A DNA stretch of 64,000 nucleotides from Bacillota bacterium (GTDB lineage: Bacteria; Bacillota; Clostridia; Lachnospirales; Lachnospiraceae), in contig JAEWSH010000084.1 of NCBI GenBank assembly GCA_023398375.1, positions 186,001 to 250,000 of the forward strand, given 5' to 3'. The notes under the pieces were generated by a model, which saw only the letters and a program-made list of their open reading frames with translations, did no database searches and had not been told where the DNA came from. Positions within the stretch are counted from its first letter, which is position 1. Each line of letters starts with the position of its first letter. The translations under genes and the position numbers were made by a program. This document shows positions 53,243-61,697 of the stretch, piece after piece.

Positions 53243-53416
53243 TTATTCTACCTTTCAAACATACCCCTTCAAGCGGCTTCTTCTCACACTTTACGTCATG
53301 CCGCTGCAAGCGGCACAAATAATCAGGGCGAAGAAGACTCGCAAGAGGCTTCTTCCTGTGTGAGATTTAGAAATTCTTAGTAAAAGTATTTTTGTTACTT
53401 AGAATTTCTTCTCACA
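53243..53416. repeat. Cluster of three hairpins between the MATE and ROK genes
   Basis: Stem 1 pairs TGCCGCT-GCA-AGCGGCA (about 53303-53319). Stem 2 is GAAGAAG-A-CTC-GCAA-GAG-G-CTTCTTC (about 53331-53356). Stem 3 is the longest: GTGTGAGA...AGAAATTCTTAGT with ACTTAGAATTTCTTCTCACAC (about 53359-53417), an imperfect stem of over 20 bp. Stem 3 can end the ROK transcript; the CTTCTTCTCACAC sequence also recurs at about 53279-53291, so the region looks composite. Confidence 0.5.
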
Positions 53417-54433
53417 CTATTCCCTTACGATTGAATAAGCCGGATATAAAATATCTTTAATCATTTCAATTAACCCCACCTGGTAATCTTCCCAATATTT
53501 CGTTGAAATCTCAATACGAGGTAATGCAATATCCGGAATATATTTTTTGCACCGATTTATGATTGCATCCATTTTATCAGTATATTTGTCATTCTCATAA
53601 AAAATAACTTCTTCTGGATTATAGAATACACATACGCCTGCTATAAGTCTTGCAAAATAATCAATGGTATCGAAATCTTTAAATCCATCTAAAGCAATCT
53701 GTTGTAAATTCTTTGTATCAAACATTGGCAGATAACCTACTTCTCCTACAAAACCATTAAAACCGGAAATAGTCTTTCCATTTATCAATACTCCGCACCC
53801 CGGACCATTATTTGCAATATGCAGACATACCACGCTTTCTCTGCATTTAGAATTCTTTTTCTTTCCTAATCCATAGGTAACCGTTCTCATATTGTTTTCG
53901 ACTGCAACCGGTATTTGGAATTCCTTTTCCAAGAGCTCTTTCAACTTGCAATTCCTAAGTTCATCATATTTATCAATATAACAAATGACTCCCTTAGAAA
54001 CACCACCAGGTACTCCAATCGATATTGCTTTGATCTGTGCATTCTTATTCGTTTCTATCTGAATGATCCTCCTGAAAGATTCCACATATCCTTCTTCTCT
54101 TACTTCATATTCTGAATTCTTTATGACGCCGCCTACTGCATCTGTAATAAAGAACCATATCTTCTTTTCTTGTAAATATAACGATAGACCAAAAGCAGAG
54201 TTTTTATTAATTTGATACAACCCGGCCTTTCTTCCTCCCGGTGAAGTTTTTTCTAGTCCTAAAGATACTACTAATTTACTTTCTACGAATTCATCAATAA
54301 TTTTACTAACGGTCGGGAAACTAAGATCCGTCTTTTTAGCTAATAGTTGCTTAGTTACCAGTTCTCCGTTCAGTAATTCTTTAACAATTAATCCCTCGTT
54401 TACATTTTTTATTACTCCTGTACAAGCTTGCAT
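53417..54433 (-). CDS. ROK-family regulator, kinase-inactive
   Basis: 338 residues. An N-terminal winged helix (about 15-70: VTKQLLAKKTDLSFPTVSKIIDEFVESKLV) precedes a ROK fold with VAVENNMRTVTYGLGKK and GCGVLINGKTISGFNGFVGEVGYLP. The ATP motif DxGGT is missing and the zinc Cys cluster is absent, so it is a sugar-responsive repressor. The start at 54433 has GGGGG close upstream. It has its own promoter at 54490-54518 and follows potABCD in the same direction, but is separated by a hairpin. Confidence 0.85.
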   Translation of the reverse strand: MQACTGVIKNVNEGLIVKELLNGELVTKQLLAKKTDLSFPTVSKIIDEFVESKLVVSLGLEKTSPGGRKAGLYQINKNSAFGLSLYLQEKKIWFFITDAVGGVIKNSEYEVREEGYVESFRRIIQIETNKNAQIKAISIGVPGGVSKGVICYIDKYDELRNCKLKELLEKEFQIPVAVENNMRTVTYGLGKKKNSKCRESVVCLHIANNGPGCGVLINGKTISGFNGFVGEVGYLPMFDTKNLQQIALDGFKDFDTIDYFARLIAGVCVFYNPEEVIFYENDKYTDKMDAIINRCKKYIPDIALPRIEISTKYWEDYQVGLIEMIKDILYPAYSIVRE

Positions 54434-54489
54434 ATTTCCCCCTATATTCACTAATAAAATTTTTTAAATATATTTTTAAATCATGTTTA

Positions 54490-54553
54490 ATAATGATCCA
54501 AAAAAATAATTTTGTCAACTAAGTCTATGGCAAAATTTATCTGCCATAGACTT
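54490..54553 (-). promoter_or_regulatory. Promoter of the second ROK gene with an adjoining 12-bp hairpin
   Basis: On the minus strand: -35 TTGACA (54513-54518), 17-base spacer, -10 CATTAT (54490-54495). Directly before the -35 box, AAGTCTATGGCA (54521-54532) and TGCCATAGACTT (54542-54553) form a perfect 12-bp inverted repeat with a 9-base loop. It may end the potD transcript or bind the ROK protein; no T-run follows. Confidence 0.55.
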
Positions 54554-54579
54554 ATACCTACAAAAATAATCACTTTTAC

Positions 54580-55731
54580 TTAATTGCAGGCTTCCTGGAA
54601 TTTTTTCCACACCTCTGCGTGTAGATCTTCAGCCTCCTGACTAATATTTTGAATGATTTCGCCTTCTGTTACTGTATCCGGTACTACAATGCTGTCCTTT
54701 AAATCCTCCGGAATATATTCTTCTGCTGCCTTGTTGGTGCAGTAATAGCCAAGATTCTCAAAGCAGGCTGCAGATACTTCCGGCTGTAAGATATAGTTAA
54801 GAAATGCATTTGCTGCATCCGCGTTCGGAGCCTGTGAAGGAATGAATCCTGCCATAATGCCAAATCCCAATCCTTCTTGAGGATAGCATACTGATAAATT
54901 CGGATTCGCTGCCAATGCCTGATTTACTTGTGATGTGTACAGGAAGGCTGCACTTACCTCTCCGCTTACGATGTAATCTTGCGTATTGCTATCGCTGATC
55001 AGACGAATGTTCGGAGCCAATTCCAGCATCTTGTCTCCTGCCTTTTGAATCACAGTAAGATCTTCTGTATTAAAAGATTCTCCCAATGTCTTCAATGCAA
55101 TCCCGTTCATAACACGATAGTTACCAATAATTGCGATATTATCCTCCAGCGCCGGATTCCATAAGTCTTCATAACTTTTTATTTCAAATCCAACTGCATC
55201 TTTGTCATATACGATCAAAGGAATGCCTGCTCCATAAGGCACTGTATACTCATCTTTTTCATCATAAAATTGTCCTTGATATAATGGATTAATATTACTG
55301 AAATTTGGAATCTGTTCTTTGTTCAGCTTCTGAACAAGGCCTTCCTGAATTGCTAATTCAATAATATAATCGTCCGCAATAACAAGATCATAATCGCCGC
55401 CCTTTGTTTCTTCCAGCTTTGCTAACATATCTTCATCATAATCGAAATTGGAATAGTTAATCTTAATACCTGTTTCTTTCTCAAATCCATCCAGAATTTC
55501 CTGTGGAAACATTCCGTCCCACGTATACAGATTCAATTCGCCTGATAGAGAAGCTGATTTAGTTCCTTCTGCCTCTGCTGCCGTTGTATCCTCAGCAGTT
55601 GTGTCTTCAACGACTGTATCTTCTTCTACCTGCGTGCTTCCCTTTTCCGTCGCACTACTGTTCCCACATCCGGTAAGCACTCCCACAATCATGGTAACAC
55701 CTAACATAATAGCTACAATTTTTTTCTTCAT
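54580..55731 (-). CDS. potD: Spermidine/putrescine ABC transporter substrate-binding lipoprotein
   Basis: 383 residues. The lipoprotein signal MKKKIVAIMLGVTMIVGVLTGC has the lipobox LTGC with C22, followed by a Thr/Glu-rich linker. The mature domain matches PotD: LNLYTWDGMFPQEILDGFEKETG, YDLVIADDYIIE, VPYGAGIPLIVYDKD and GFIPSQAPNADAANAFLNY. It captures polyamines outside the cell. The start at 55731 is set by GAGG upstream and the signal peptide; an earlier ATG lies within potC. Last gene of potABCD. Confidence 0.93.
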   Translation of the reverse strand: MKKKIVAIMLGVTMIVGVLTGCGNSSATEKGSTQVEEDTVVEDTTAEDTTAAEAEGTKSASLSGELNLYTWDGMFPQEILDGFEKETGIKINYSNFDYDEDMLAKLEETKGGDYDLVIADDYIIELAIQEGLVQKLNKEQIPNFSNINPLYQGQFYDEKDEYTVPYGAGIPLIVYDKDAVGFEIKSYEDLWNPALEDNIAIIGNYRVMNGIALKTLGESFNTEDLTVIQKAGDKMLELAPNIRLISDSNTQDYIVSGEVSAAFLYTSQVNQALAANPNLSVCYPQEGLGFGIMAGFIPSQAPNADAANAFLNYILQPEVSAACFENLGYYCTNKAAEEYIPEDLKDSIVVPDTVTEGEIIQNISQEAEDLHAEVWKKFQEACN

Positions 55732-55771
55732 ATCTTTCCTCATTTCTGCGCTGCTTTTTGCGCTCCTCCTT

Positions 55772-56566
55772 TTATAACTTTCTGCTTTGATTCTCTTTTC
55801 CAATTTTGTCGGACAAGAGTACAAGTAAAATCGTTACAGCCAGCATTACGGTTGCTAAGGCATTAATCTCCGGAGTAATGCCTGTTTTCAGTTTTGTATA
55901 GATCTTTATCGGTAATAAATTTACCTTAGGTCCCGTTACAAATATACTAATGACTACGTCATCAAATGACATCGCAAATGATAATAACACACCTGATAGA
56001 ATTGCCGGTATCAATTGTGGCAGAACAATATCAAAAAAGGTACGGATCTGAGAAGCTCCCAGATCCCTTGCAGCCTCTTCCAGACTTTTGTCCATTCCTA
56101 TCAGTCGTGCACTCACCATAATAAATAAATACGGTACGCAGAAAGTAGTATGGGCGATCACTAAAGTCAGCATTCCAAACGGAAGTCCCATAAAGGAAAA
56201 GATCGCCAGAAATACCATTCCCAAAATAATCTCAGGTATCATCAACGGAAGGGTTGAAAGGTAGGATATCACCTCGTTAAAACGATTGGTTGTCTTAGAC
56301 ATTCCGACTGCTCCAAGTGTTCCGATCACAACTGCCAGAAAACTGCTGGATAATGCCAGAATGACACTGTTAAATAATGCTTCTTTGATTTCCCGGTCCT
56401 TCCATAATATTTCATACCAGGTCAGACTGAATCCTCCCCATACTGAAGAGATCTTAGAAGCATTAAAGGAATAAAATACCGTTACTATAATTGGTATATA
56501 CATCAAAAACAAAATAACTGCCAGATAGATGACGGGTAACTTTCTTTGCTTTTTCTTTTTTTTCAT
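55772..56566 (-). CDS. potC: Polyamine ABC transporter permease PotC
   Basis: 264 residues, six membrane segments, with the inner-membrane permease EAA loop EAARDLGASQIRTFFDIVLPQL that contacts the ATPase, and YSFNASKISSVWGGFSLTWYEIL in the N-terminal region as in PotC. It overlaps potB by four bases, so the two are coupled. Works with PotB, PotA and PotD to import spermidine or putrescine. Confidence 0.93.
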   Translation of the reverse strand: MKKKKKQRKLPVIYLAVILFLMYIPIIVTVFYSFNASKISSVWGGFSLTWYEILWKDREIKEALFNSVILALSSSFLAVVIGTLGAVGMSKTTNRFNEVISYLSTLPLMIPEIILGMVFLAIFSFMGLPFGMLTLVIAHTTFCVPYLFIMVSARLIGMDKSLEEAARDLGASQIRTFFDIVLPQLIPAILSGVLLSFAMSFDDVVISIFVTGPKVNLLPIKIYTKLKTGITPEINALATVMLAVTILLVLLSDKIGKENQSRKL

Positions 56567-57420
56567 ACCAGCCCCTCCAAATCTTTTGTGCGGAAAAGCT
56601 TGCGATAAATGCTGATCAATATAGATGTCAAAACCATGAGTACTACAGACAGCGCTGCCGCAAAAGGAAGATTACGTCCTTTTGTAAGCTGTTCCTGAAT
56701 CACGCTTCCAACTAATACGATCTTATTTCCACCAAGAATATCTGCAATAAAAAACAGTCCCATCGATGGTATAAATGTTAATATAATACCGGACATAAGT
56801 CCCGGTAAAGTAAGCGGAAAAGTAATCGTCCAGAAAGCTCTTGTCCTGCTTGCTCCAAGATCTCTCGATGCCTCGACCAGATTCCAGTCCATCTTTTCCA
56901 CACTTGCGTATACTGACAGGATCATAATAGGTAATAGCGCATATACCATTCCTGTTGCAACTGCCGGATAGGAATACAATAATTTTAATGGCTTCTCTGT
57001 AATATGTAGCTTCATTAGGATGATATCCAGCACCCCATTACTGCGAAACAGAATAATCCATCCATACAAACGAATCAGAGAACTGGTCCAAAATGGTATC
57101 ATAAGCAGTAACATTATTCTCTTTTTCCATTTTTCGCTTAGCTGACCCATATAATATCCAAACGGATATCCGAGCAGTATAATTGCACTTGTTGATAAAA
57201 AGGCTAATTTCAACGATTCTTTAAAGGTATTTAAATACAACGGCTCTAATATTTTTTTATAATTATTTATAGTAACATCCATCACCACGCCCCATACTTC
57301 CGCACGGCTCATGAAGCTTAAAATAACCATATAAAGAAGGGGAAATGCCACAAAAATAATTGTAAATGCATAGATAGGAAGCATGGTCAGGATAATCCAC
57401 CTGCTGCGTTTCGTTTTCAT
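56563..57420 (-). CDS. potB: Polyamine ABC transporter permease PotB
   Basis: 285 residues with six membrane segments and the EAA loop EASRDLGASRTRAFWTITFPL. It resembles PotB: LPIYAFTIIFVAFPLLYMVILSF at the N-terminus and PFWTSSLIRLYGWIILFRSNG in the middle. It lies 27 bases after potA and overlaps potC. AGGAG is located 7 to 12 bases before the ATG. Confidence 0.93.
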   Translation of the reverse strand: MKTKRSRWIILTMLPIYAFTIIFVAFPLLYMVILSFMSRAEVWGVVMDVTINNYKKILEPLYLNTFKESLKLAFLSTSAIILLGYPFGYYMGQLSEKWKKRIMLLLMIPFWTSSLIRLYGWIILFRSNGVLDIILMKLHITEKPLKLLYSYPAVATGMVYALLPIMILSVYASVEKMDWNLVEASRDLGASRTRAFWTITFPLTLPGLMSGIILTFIPSMGLFFIADILGGNKIVLVGSVIQEQLTKGRNLPFAAALSVVLMVLTSILISIYRKLFRTKDLEGLV

Positions 57421-57447
57421 ATTGATACTTACTCCTAATAATAGCTC

Positions 57448-58185
57448 TTAAATGATGTTTTGAACTTTTGAATTCTCAATAAAGTTCGCAACAAACTCCG
57501 TAGCCGGCGATTCATAAATCTCTTTCGGCGTTCCAATTTGTTCTATTCTGCCTTCATTCATCACTACAATTCTATCAGACATAGCTGCCGCTTCCTCCTG
57601 ATCATGCGTGATATAAATGAATGTAATATTTAACTTTTTCTGTAAACGCTTTAATTCCACCTGCATCTGTCTTCTAAGCTGCAGGTCCAATGCTCCAAGC
57701 GGTTCATCCAATAATAATATTTTAGGATGATTGATAATGGCTCTCGCAATCGCAACTCGTTGTTTTTGTCCGCCGCTTAGCTCTGAAGGCTTCCTTTTTT
57801 CATAACCTTCCAATTGTACGAGAGACAATGCTTCTTCTACTTGCACCTTAATCTGTGATTTTGATACATTTTTAATTTTTAGTCCATATCCAATATTATT
57901 TTCTACTGTCATATGAGGAAACAATGCATAGTTCTGAAAAACGGTATTTACCATTCTTTGGTCTGGCTCGTATGTTGTTACATCCTCCCCTTGTAAGAAA
58001 ACGGCTCCATTATCTGCATCTTCAAGACCTGCTATGATTCGAAGTGTTGTTGTCTTCCCACATCCGGATGACCCAAGAATGGTAATGAATTCTCCCTCTT
58101 CAACCAACAGATCTATTCCCTTTAGGACCTCTACCTCGTCAAAGTTCTTTTTTATATGTCTCAATTCTAAAATAGGAACTCCCAT
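57448..58185 (-). CDS. potA: Polyamine ABC transporter ATP-binding protein PotA, short form without TOBE domain
   Basis: 245 residues with Walker A GSSGCGKTT, Q-loop VFQNYALFPHMTV, signature LSGGQKQRVAIARA, Walker B ILLLDEPLGALD and H-loop ITHDQEEA, the PotA/MalK group. Typical PotA has about 350-380 residues with a C-terminal TOBE regulatory domain; here the protein stops after the nucleotide-binding domain at NFIENSKVQNII. Control through TOBE is thus absent. First of the four pot genes, with a promoter at 58221-58250. Confidence 0.93.
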   Translation of the reverse strand: MGVPILELRHIKKNFDEVEVLKGIDLLVEEGEFITILGSSGCGKTTTLRIIAGLEDADNGAVFLQGEDVTTYEPDQRMVNTVFQNYALFPHMTVENNIGYGLKIKNVSKSQIKVQVEEALSLVQLEGYEKRKPSELSGGQKQRVAIARAIINHPKILLLDEPLGALDLQLRRQMQVELKRLQKKLNITFIYITHDQEEAAAMSDRIVVMNEGRIEQIGTPKEIYESPATEFVANFIENSKVQNII

Positions 58186-58220
58186 CTCCAGCCTGCCTTT
58201 CTTTCAATTCATTGTTACAC

Positions 58221-58250
58221 TATAACACAAAAATAGATTGTATACAATTA
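58221..58250 (-). promoter_or_regulatory. potABCD promoter with palindrome over the -35 box
   Basis: On the minus strand: -35 TTGTAT (58244-58249), 17-base spacer, -10 TATAGT (58221-58226). The -35 box is embedded in the perfect 12-bp palindrome ATTGTATACAAT (58239-58250), a GntR-like operator form. No regulator of that family is encoded nearby. The promoter lies in the 93-base gap after the C39-like gene, so pot expression can be independent of it. Confidence 0.6.
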
Positions 58251-58278
58251 AATTTTTATAAAAAATGGAAGTTGTTTC

Positions 58279-58896
58279 CTATATAACATATTCCATTGTT
58301 TCTATCGTCTGACGAGTTTTTGTATTATAAATCAGCATACATTCACGTTGTTGTAACCTGCCAAGCGCATAATCATTGTCACTTTCCCGATTCAGGACTT
58401 CATATGCAATCTTACGGTTCCTCTTTTTGGGTTCATTGGCAACGATCTGGATTCCCTTATCCTTAAACTGATTTTTTCTATAATATGGATCAAATGCCGA
58501 CACTTTTTTTCCATCCATCCCAGTAAGCAGTATATAATGCCAGCAGCCAAGCATCACGCGGACTACAGCAACCCCCCCTTGCTGCAGACATTCTCCAATA
58601 CGGCTGTTCTCACCAATATAGACTTCTCTTCCATTCACCATCTCACATTGAATCGGCCATTTCTTTACTTTTCCAAAATGATTCAGCCAGTTAGCCAAAA
58701 ACATCATTGCCATCCCGGTTGTTCCATTTTTATATGCTTCTCCACTATCATTATAGCTATCGAGACAATATTGCATAATGCATTTGATCACATCCGGATA
58801 GATTTCTTCTCTTGGAAATAAATAATTAATGGCATTAATAACCGTTGTTGGTCCGCAGTCATATTCTGTCGATTGATAACTCAATGGATTTTTCAT
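58279..58896 (-). CDS. C39-like (papain-fold) cysteine peptidase domain protein
   Basis: 205 residues. Catalytic residues seen are C14 in STEYDCGPTTVINAI, H120 in GCWHYILLTG and D136 in SAFDPYY, the order of C39 and other papain-like peptidases. There is no transporter fusion and no clear signal peptide, so this is a soluble cytosolic hydrolase or a peptide-bond-cleaving enzyme of unknown target. The start at 58896 has GGGGG 7 bases upstream. It follows the M20 peptidase gene by 36 bases and precedes potABCD by 93. Confidence 0.78.
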   Translation of the reverse strand: MKNPLSYQSTEYDCGPTTVINAINYLFPREEIYPDVIKCIMQYCLDSYNDSGEAYKNGTTGMAMMFLANWLNHFGKVKKWPIQCEMVNGREVYIGENSRIGECLQQGGVAVVRVMLGCWHYILLTGMDGKKVSAFDPYYRKNQFKDKGIQIVANEPKKRNRKIAYEVLNRESDNDYALGRLQQRECMLIYNTKTRQTIETMEYVI

Positions 58897-58932
58897 ACAC
58901 ATAACCCCCAATTTGCGCTGCACACAATTTAT

Positions 58933-60057
58933 TTATAACTGGCTTGTCATTAATTCCAGAACTACCTGTGCACTCCTATTTAGTTCTTCTATATACGTAT
59001 ATTCCTGGCAAGAATGTACCTGCTCCATTCCACAGGCTAATACAATACCTTGTACCCCATGCCTTACAAGATTATTATTATCGCTGCCGCCAAGCGTTGT
59101 TATTAATGTCATATCTAAATCTAGTTTTTTACATACCTGCTCAAATCGTTTTATCACATCTGTATTTTTTTCAATGTTATATGCAATACATCCAATACTT
59201 GTTACCATATCATAAGACGCATGGCTTTTCTTTGTTTCCTCTTCTATCAGGCTTTTTAACAAATCTATCTGTTTCAGTGCATCCACGTGTCTCAGGCTTC
59301 TGACTTCTCCCTTAAAAATGCATTCTTCTGAAACAATATTGGTACTCATTCCGCCTTCCATGCACCCAATATTCAATGTTGTCTCTTCACTTATTCTTCC
59401 TTGCTGAAGTTTGGCAATAATCTTGGCGGCTATTTGAATTGCATTGATTCCCTCTTCCGGTGCGAATCCTGCATGAGATGCCTTTCCCTGTATTTTTACT
59501 GTAAATGACAGTAAGGTAGGCGCCTGTATTGCCGCTGTTCCGATTTTTCCGCTTAAATCCAATACATAACCCTGTGTCGCTCTTATTTTCGTGTAATCAA
59601 AGACTTCGCTTCCCCTAAGATATGCTTCTTCTCCAATCGTAAACAGCAGCTCCACATCTCTATGGTGAAGACTGTTTTCTTCTATTGCAGTAATGGCTTC
59701 CAATATGGATACCAGACCTGCATTGTCATCTGCACCAAGTACCGTTGAACCATCACTTGTAATTTTTCCGTTCTGGTCAATAGAAGCTTTAATACCGTTT
59801 CCAGGTGCAACAGTATCTATGTGTGCAGAAAAAAGGATGGGCTCTCCTTGTATGGTACCCTTTTTATAAGCATATAGATTTCCTGCGTTTCCGTTATAAA
59901 AATTACCGGCATCATCTTCCTGCACTTGAAATCCTAGTTGTAGCAACCACTTTTTCAAGTAATCTGCTTTCTCCCGCTCTTCGAAACTATGTGCATTTAT
60001 TTCCGTAAGACAAAAGAATTCTCTTAACAAACGTTCCTGCTTGACTAAATATCCCAT
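58933..60057 (-). CDS. M20-family metallopeptidase (PepT-like)
   Basis: 374 residues. Metal ligands appear in LFSAHIDTVAPG (His and Asp), TVLGADDNAGL (bridging Asp) and FTIGEEAYLRGS (catalytic Glu and ligand Glu), with HASY- and NNNLVRHG-type later motifs. A small dimerization domain (about 175-285) interrupts the catalytic domain. The family covers tripeptidase T and other aminoacyl or amidohydrolases. GGGGG precedes the ATG. Probably the first gene of an M20-C39 unit upstream of potABCD. Confidence 0.88.
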   Translation of the reverse strand: MGYLVKQERLLREFFCLTEINAHSFEEREKADYLKKWLLQLGFQVQEDDAGNFYNGNAGNLYAYKKGTIQGEPILFSAHIDTVAPGNGIKASIDQNGKITSDGSTVLGADDNAGLVSILEAITAIEENSLHHRDVELLFTIGEEAYLRGSEVFDYTKIRATQGYVLDLSGKIGTAAIQAPTLLSFTVKIQGKASHAGFAPEEGINAIQIAAKIIAKLQQGRISEETTLNIGCMEGGMSTNIVSEECIFKGEVRSLRHVDALKQIDLLKSLIEEETKKSHASYDMVTSIGCIAYNIEKNTDVIKRFEQVCKKLDLDMTLITTLGGSDNNNLVRHGVQGIVLACGMEQVHSCQEYTYIEELNRSAQVVLELMTSQL

Positions 60058-60234
60058 ATAATTCCCCCACTATCCTATTTCCTAGTTATCCGATAGAATT
60101 TGTTCTTTTTGTTATATTACATTTACTGTATCTATTTGTCAATCTTTTTTATTCATTAAATAAGATAATAAAAACCTCCTAGAATTCATTTATTCCAAGA
60201 GGTTCTTTCGCAAATTTTTATTTATAATCATGGT
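60058..60234 (-). terminator. Intergenic stretch with a hairpin terminator (about 60173-60203)
   Basis: On the minus strand AACCTCTTGGAAT pairs with ATTCTAGGAGGTT (two wobble pairs) around a 6-base loop and runs into TTTTT, a rho-independent terminator for the SGNH gene. The remaining bases show only AT-rich DNA before the M20 gene. Confidence 0.7.
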
Positions 60235-60338
60235 GTCAAAAGCCTATCACCGAACTTGGCTCCGCCAATTTGCACATATACTTGCAAAACAAAAATTGTG
60301 CAGATTGACGATCTCAAATATAGAAACAGGCTTTTGAC
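60235..60338. repeat. 104-bp element with 11-bp terminal inverted repeats
   Basis: GTCAAAAGCCT (60235-60245) and AGGCTTTTGAC (60328-60338) are perfect complements. The interior contains further paired segments such as TTTTGCAAGTATATGTGCAAA and GGCGGAGCC (minus strand). No coding sequence. It may be a dispersed palindromic element or a structured RNA between the SGNH stop and the terminator. Confidence 0.5.
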
Positions 60339-60378
60339 GCTCTAATCCTATTTATTTTAATAAAAAACTCCTATCACG

Positions 60379-61152
60379 TTAAATCAGTCCACTATATATG
60401 ACTCTGTAAGTATTTGCATCGTAATGCAGACCGTCCACTGTCACATACTGACCCCAATTACACAGCATAGAATATATATCTAAATACTCTATATTGCCAG
60501 GAAGGGATTCCTTAATACTGTTATTGTACTGACATATGATTTCGTTTGATACATTTTCATAATATTGAATCGGATTAATGGACACAAAGATAACCTCTGC
60601 TCCCAGACTTTCCCATTCCTGCGCTTTTGTATATGTAAAATACACATATGACTGATAAGAAGAAAATCCACTTATGATCAAATCATTGATTCCCGTCATA
60701 ATATAAATCTTTTTACCTGATAGATTCAACTTATCTACAATCGGCGTTGCAATACCCGTAAACCATTCATATCCGGCTCCTTCTTCCGCGATCCAGGTGG
60801 CCTTAGAAGAATCTACCACTGAGCGCATTTGTGCCGTTTTAGAATCACCAATCAAAATAACATTACTGCTGTCTGTATGGTCATCGAAAATTGTCTTTCC
60901 TTTTCTTTGTGGATCGATCTTTAAAAGCTCATTATAGGTCAACAGTTCTTTTGCTGCAACATATCCATACTGTCCCTGGTAAAATACCTTTGCATTCGCA
61001 CTTGCAGTCTCAAAGGTCGCAAGTTCCGTATATGCCGGAATAATTTGTTTCTGCTGTGTTGTAATTCCTGTAAAAACAGCAGCGGTCTTTGTATACTTTG
61101 TCTCACTTCTTTCAAAGCCTACCAGAAGCATACCAATTATCATCATGTACAT
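60379..61152 (-). CDS. Secreted SGNH/GDSL-type hydrolase
   Basis: 257 residues. A short hydrophobic N-terminus (about 1-12) suggests export. SGNH signatures: block I ILIGDSKTAQM (nucleophile S104), block III MTGINDL (N156) and block V DGLHYD (D240, H243). These enzymes hydrolyse esters, often O-acetyl groups of surface sugars. The ATG at 61152 gives a signal without positive charge; an in-frame ATT 24 bases upstream, near GGGG, would add TKRLTIV and a more normal signal, so the start is uncertain. Confidence 0.82.
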   Translation of the reverse strand: MYMMIIGMLLVGFERSETKYTKTAAVFTGITTQQKQIIPAYTELATFETASANAKVFYQGQYGYVAAKELLTYNELLKIDPQRKGKTIFDDHTDSSNVILIGDSKTAQMRSVVDSSKATWIAEEGAGYEWFTGIATPIVDKLNLSGKKIYIMTGINDLIISGFSSYQSYVYFTYTKAQEWESLGAEVIFVSINPIQYYENVSNEIICQYNNSIKESLPGNIEYLDIYSMLCNWGQYVTVDGLHYDANTYRVIYSGLI

Positions 61153-61279
61153 TACAATTGTTAATCTTTTCGTAATAGATTCCCCGCTTTATTTTTTGTC
61201 CTTCGTATTTTCAGTGCAATCAGCATTTCATTATAAAAAGTGAGAAGTACTGGAAAAGCACTTCTCACTCATTTATCAG

Positions 61280-61352
61280 AGCGATAGACGGGACTCGAAC
61301 CCGCGGTCTCGACCTTGGCAAGGTCGCGCGTTACCAACTACGCCACTATCGC
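61280..61352 (-). tRNA. tRNA-Gly (GCC)
   Basis: Minus strand: acceptor GCGATAG/CTATCGC, anticodon stem CGACC/GGTCG with loop TTGCCAA (anticodon GCC), and T-arm GCGGGTTCGAGTCCCGT. No encoded CCA. Third of three tRNAs in one cluster. Confidence 0.95.
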
Positions 61353-61371
61353 ATATGCTATTGAAAGCATA

Positions 61372-61442
61372 AGCGGGTGATGGGAATCGAACCCACGTAT
61401 CTAGCTTGGAAGGCTAGTGTTCTACCATTGAACTACACCCGC
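61372..61442 (-). tRNA. tRNA-Gly (TCC)
   Basis: Minus strand: acceptor GCGGGTG/CACCCGC, anticodon stem CTAGC/GCTAG with loop CTTCCAA (anticodon TCC), T-arm GTGGGTTCGATTCCCAT. Second of three clustered tRNAs, 19 bases before the GCC isoacceptor. Confidence 0.95.
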
Positions 61443-61477
61443 ATATTATTAAAATCTATCATTGAAGAATGATAACG

Positions 61478-61550
<73 letters not shown>

Positions 61551-61587
61551 TTTTGCTTATCTCGTGTTTACCGTAGCAACAATGTAG

Positions 61588-61616
61588 ATTTTACGATAGT
61601 TTTGTATTCTTGTCAA
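61588..61616 (-). promoter_or_regulatory. Promoter of the tRNA cluster
   Basis: On the minus strand: -35 TTGACA (61611-61616), 17-base spacer, -10 TAAAAT (61588-61593), about 38 bases before tRNA-Phe. It drives tRNA-Phe, tRNA-Gly(TCC) and tRNA-Gly(GCC). Confidence 0.75.
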
Positions 61617-61697
61617 GCATATTTAACTAATTAATCTTTTATTTCTATTATTATTTTTATTTATTTTTTATTCTTTATTATCTTACCTTTTTATCGT

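Noticed and set aside
53243..53417. CRISPR array
   Set aside because: The repeated blocks are inverted stems of different length, without regular direct repeats or spacers, and no cas gene is present in the window.
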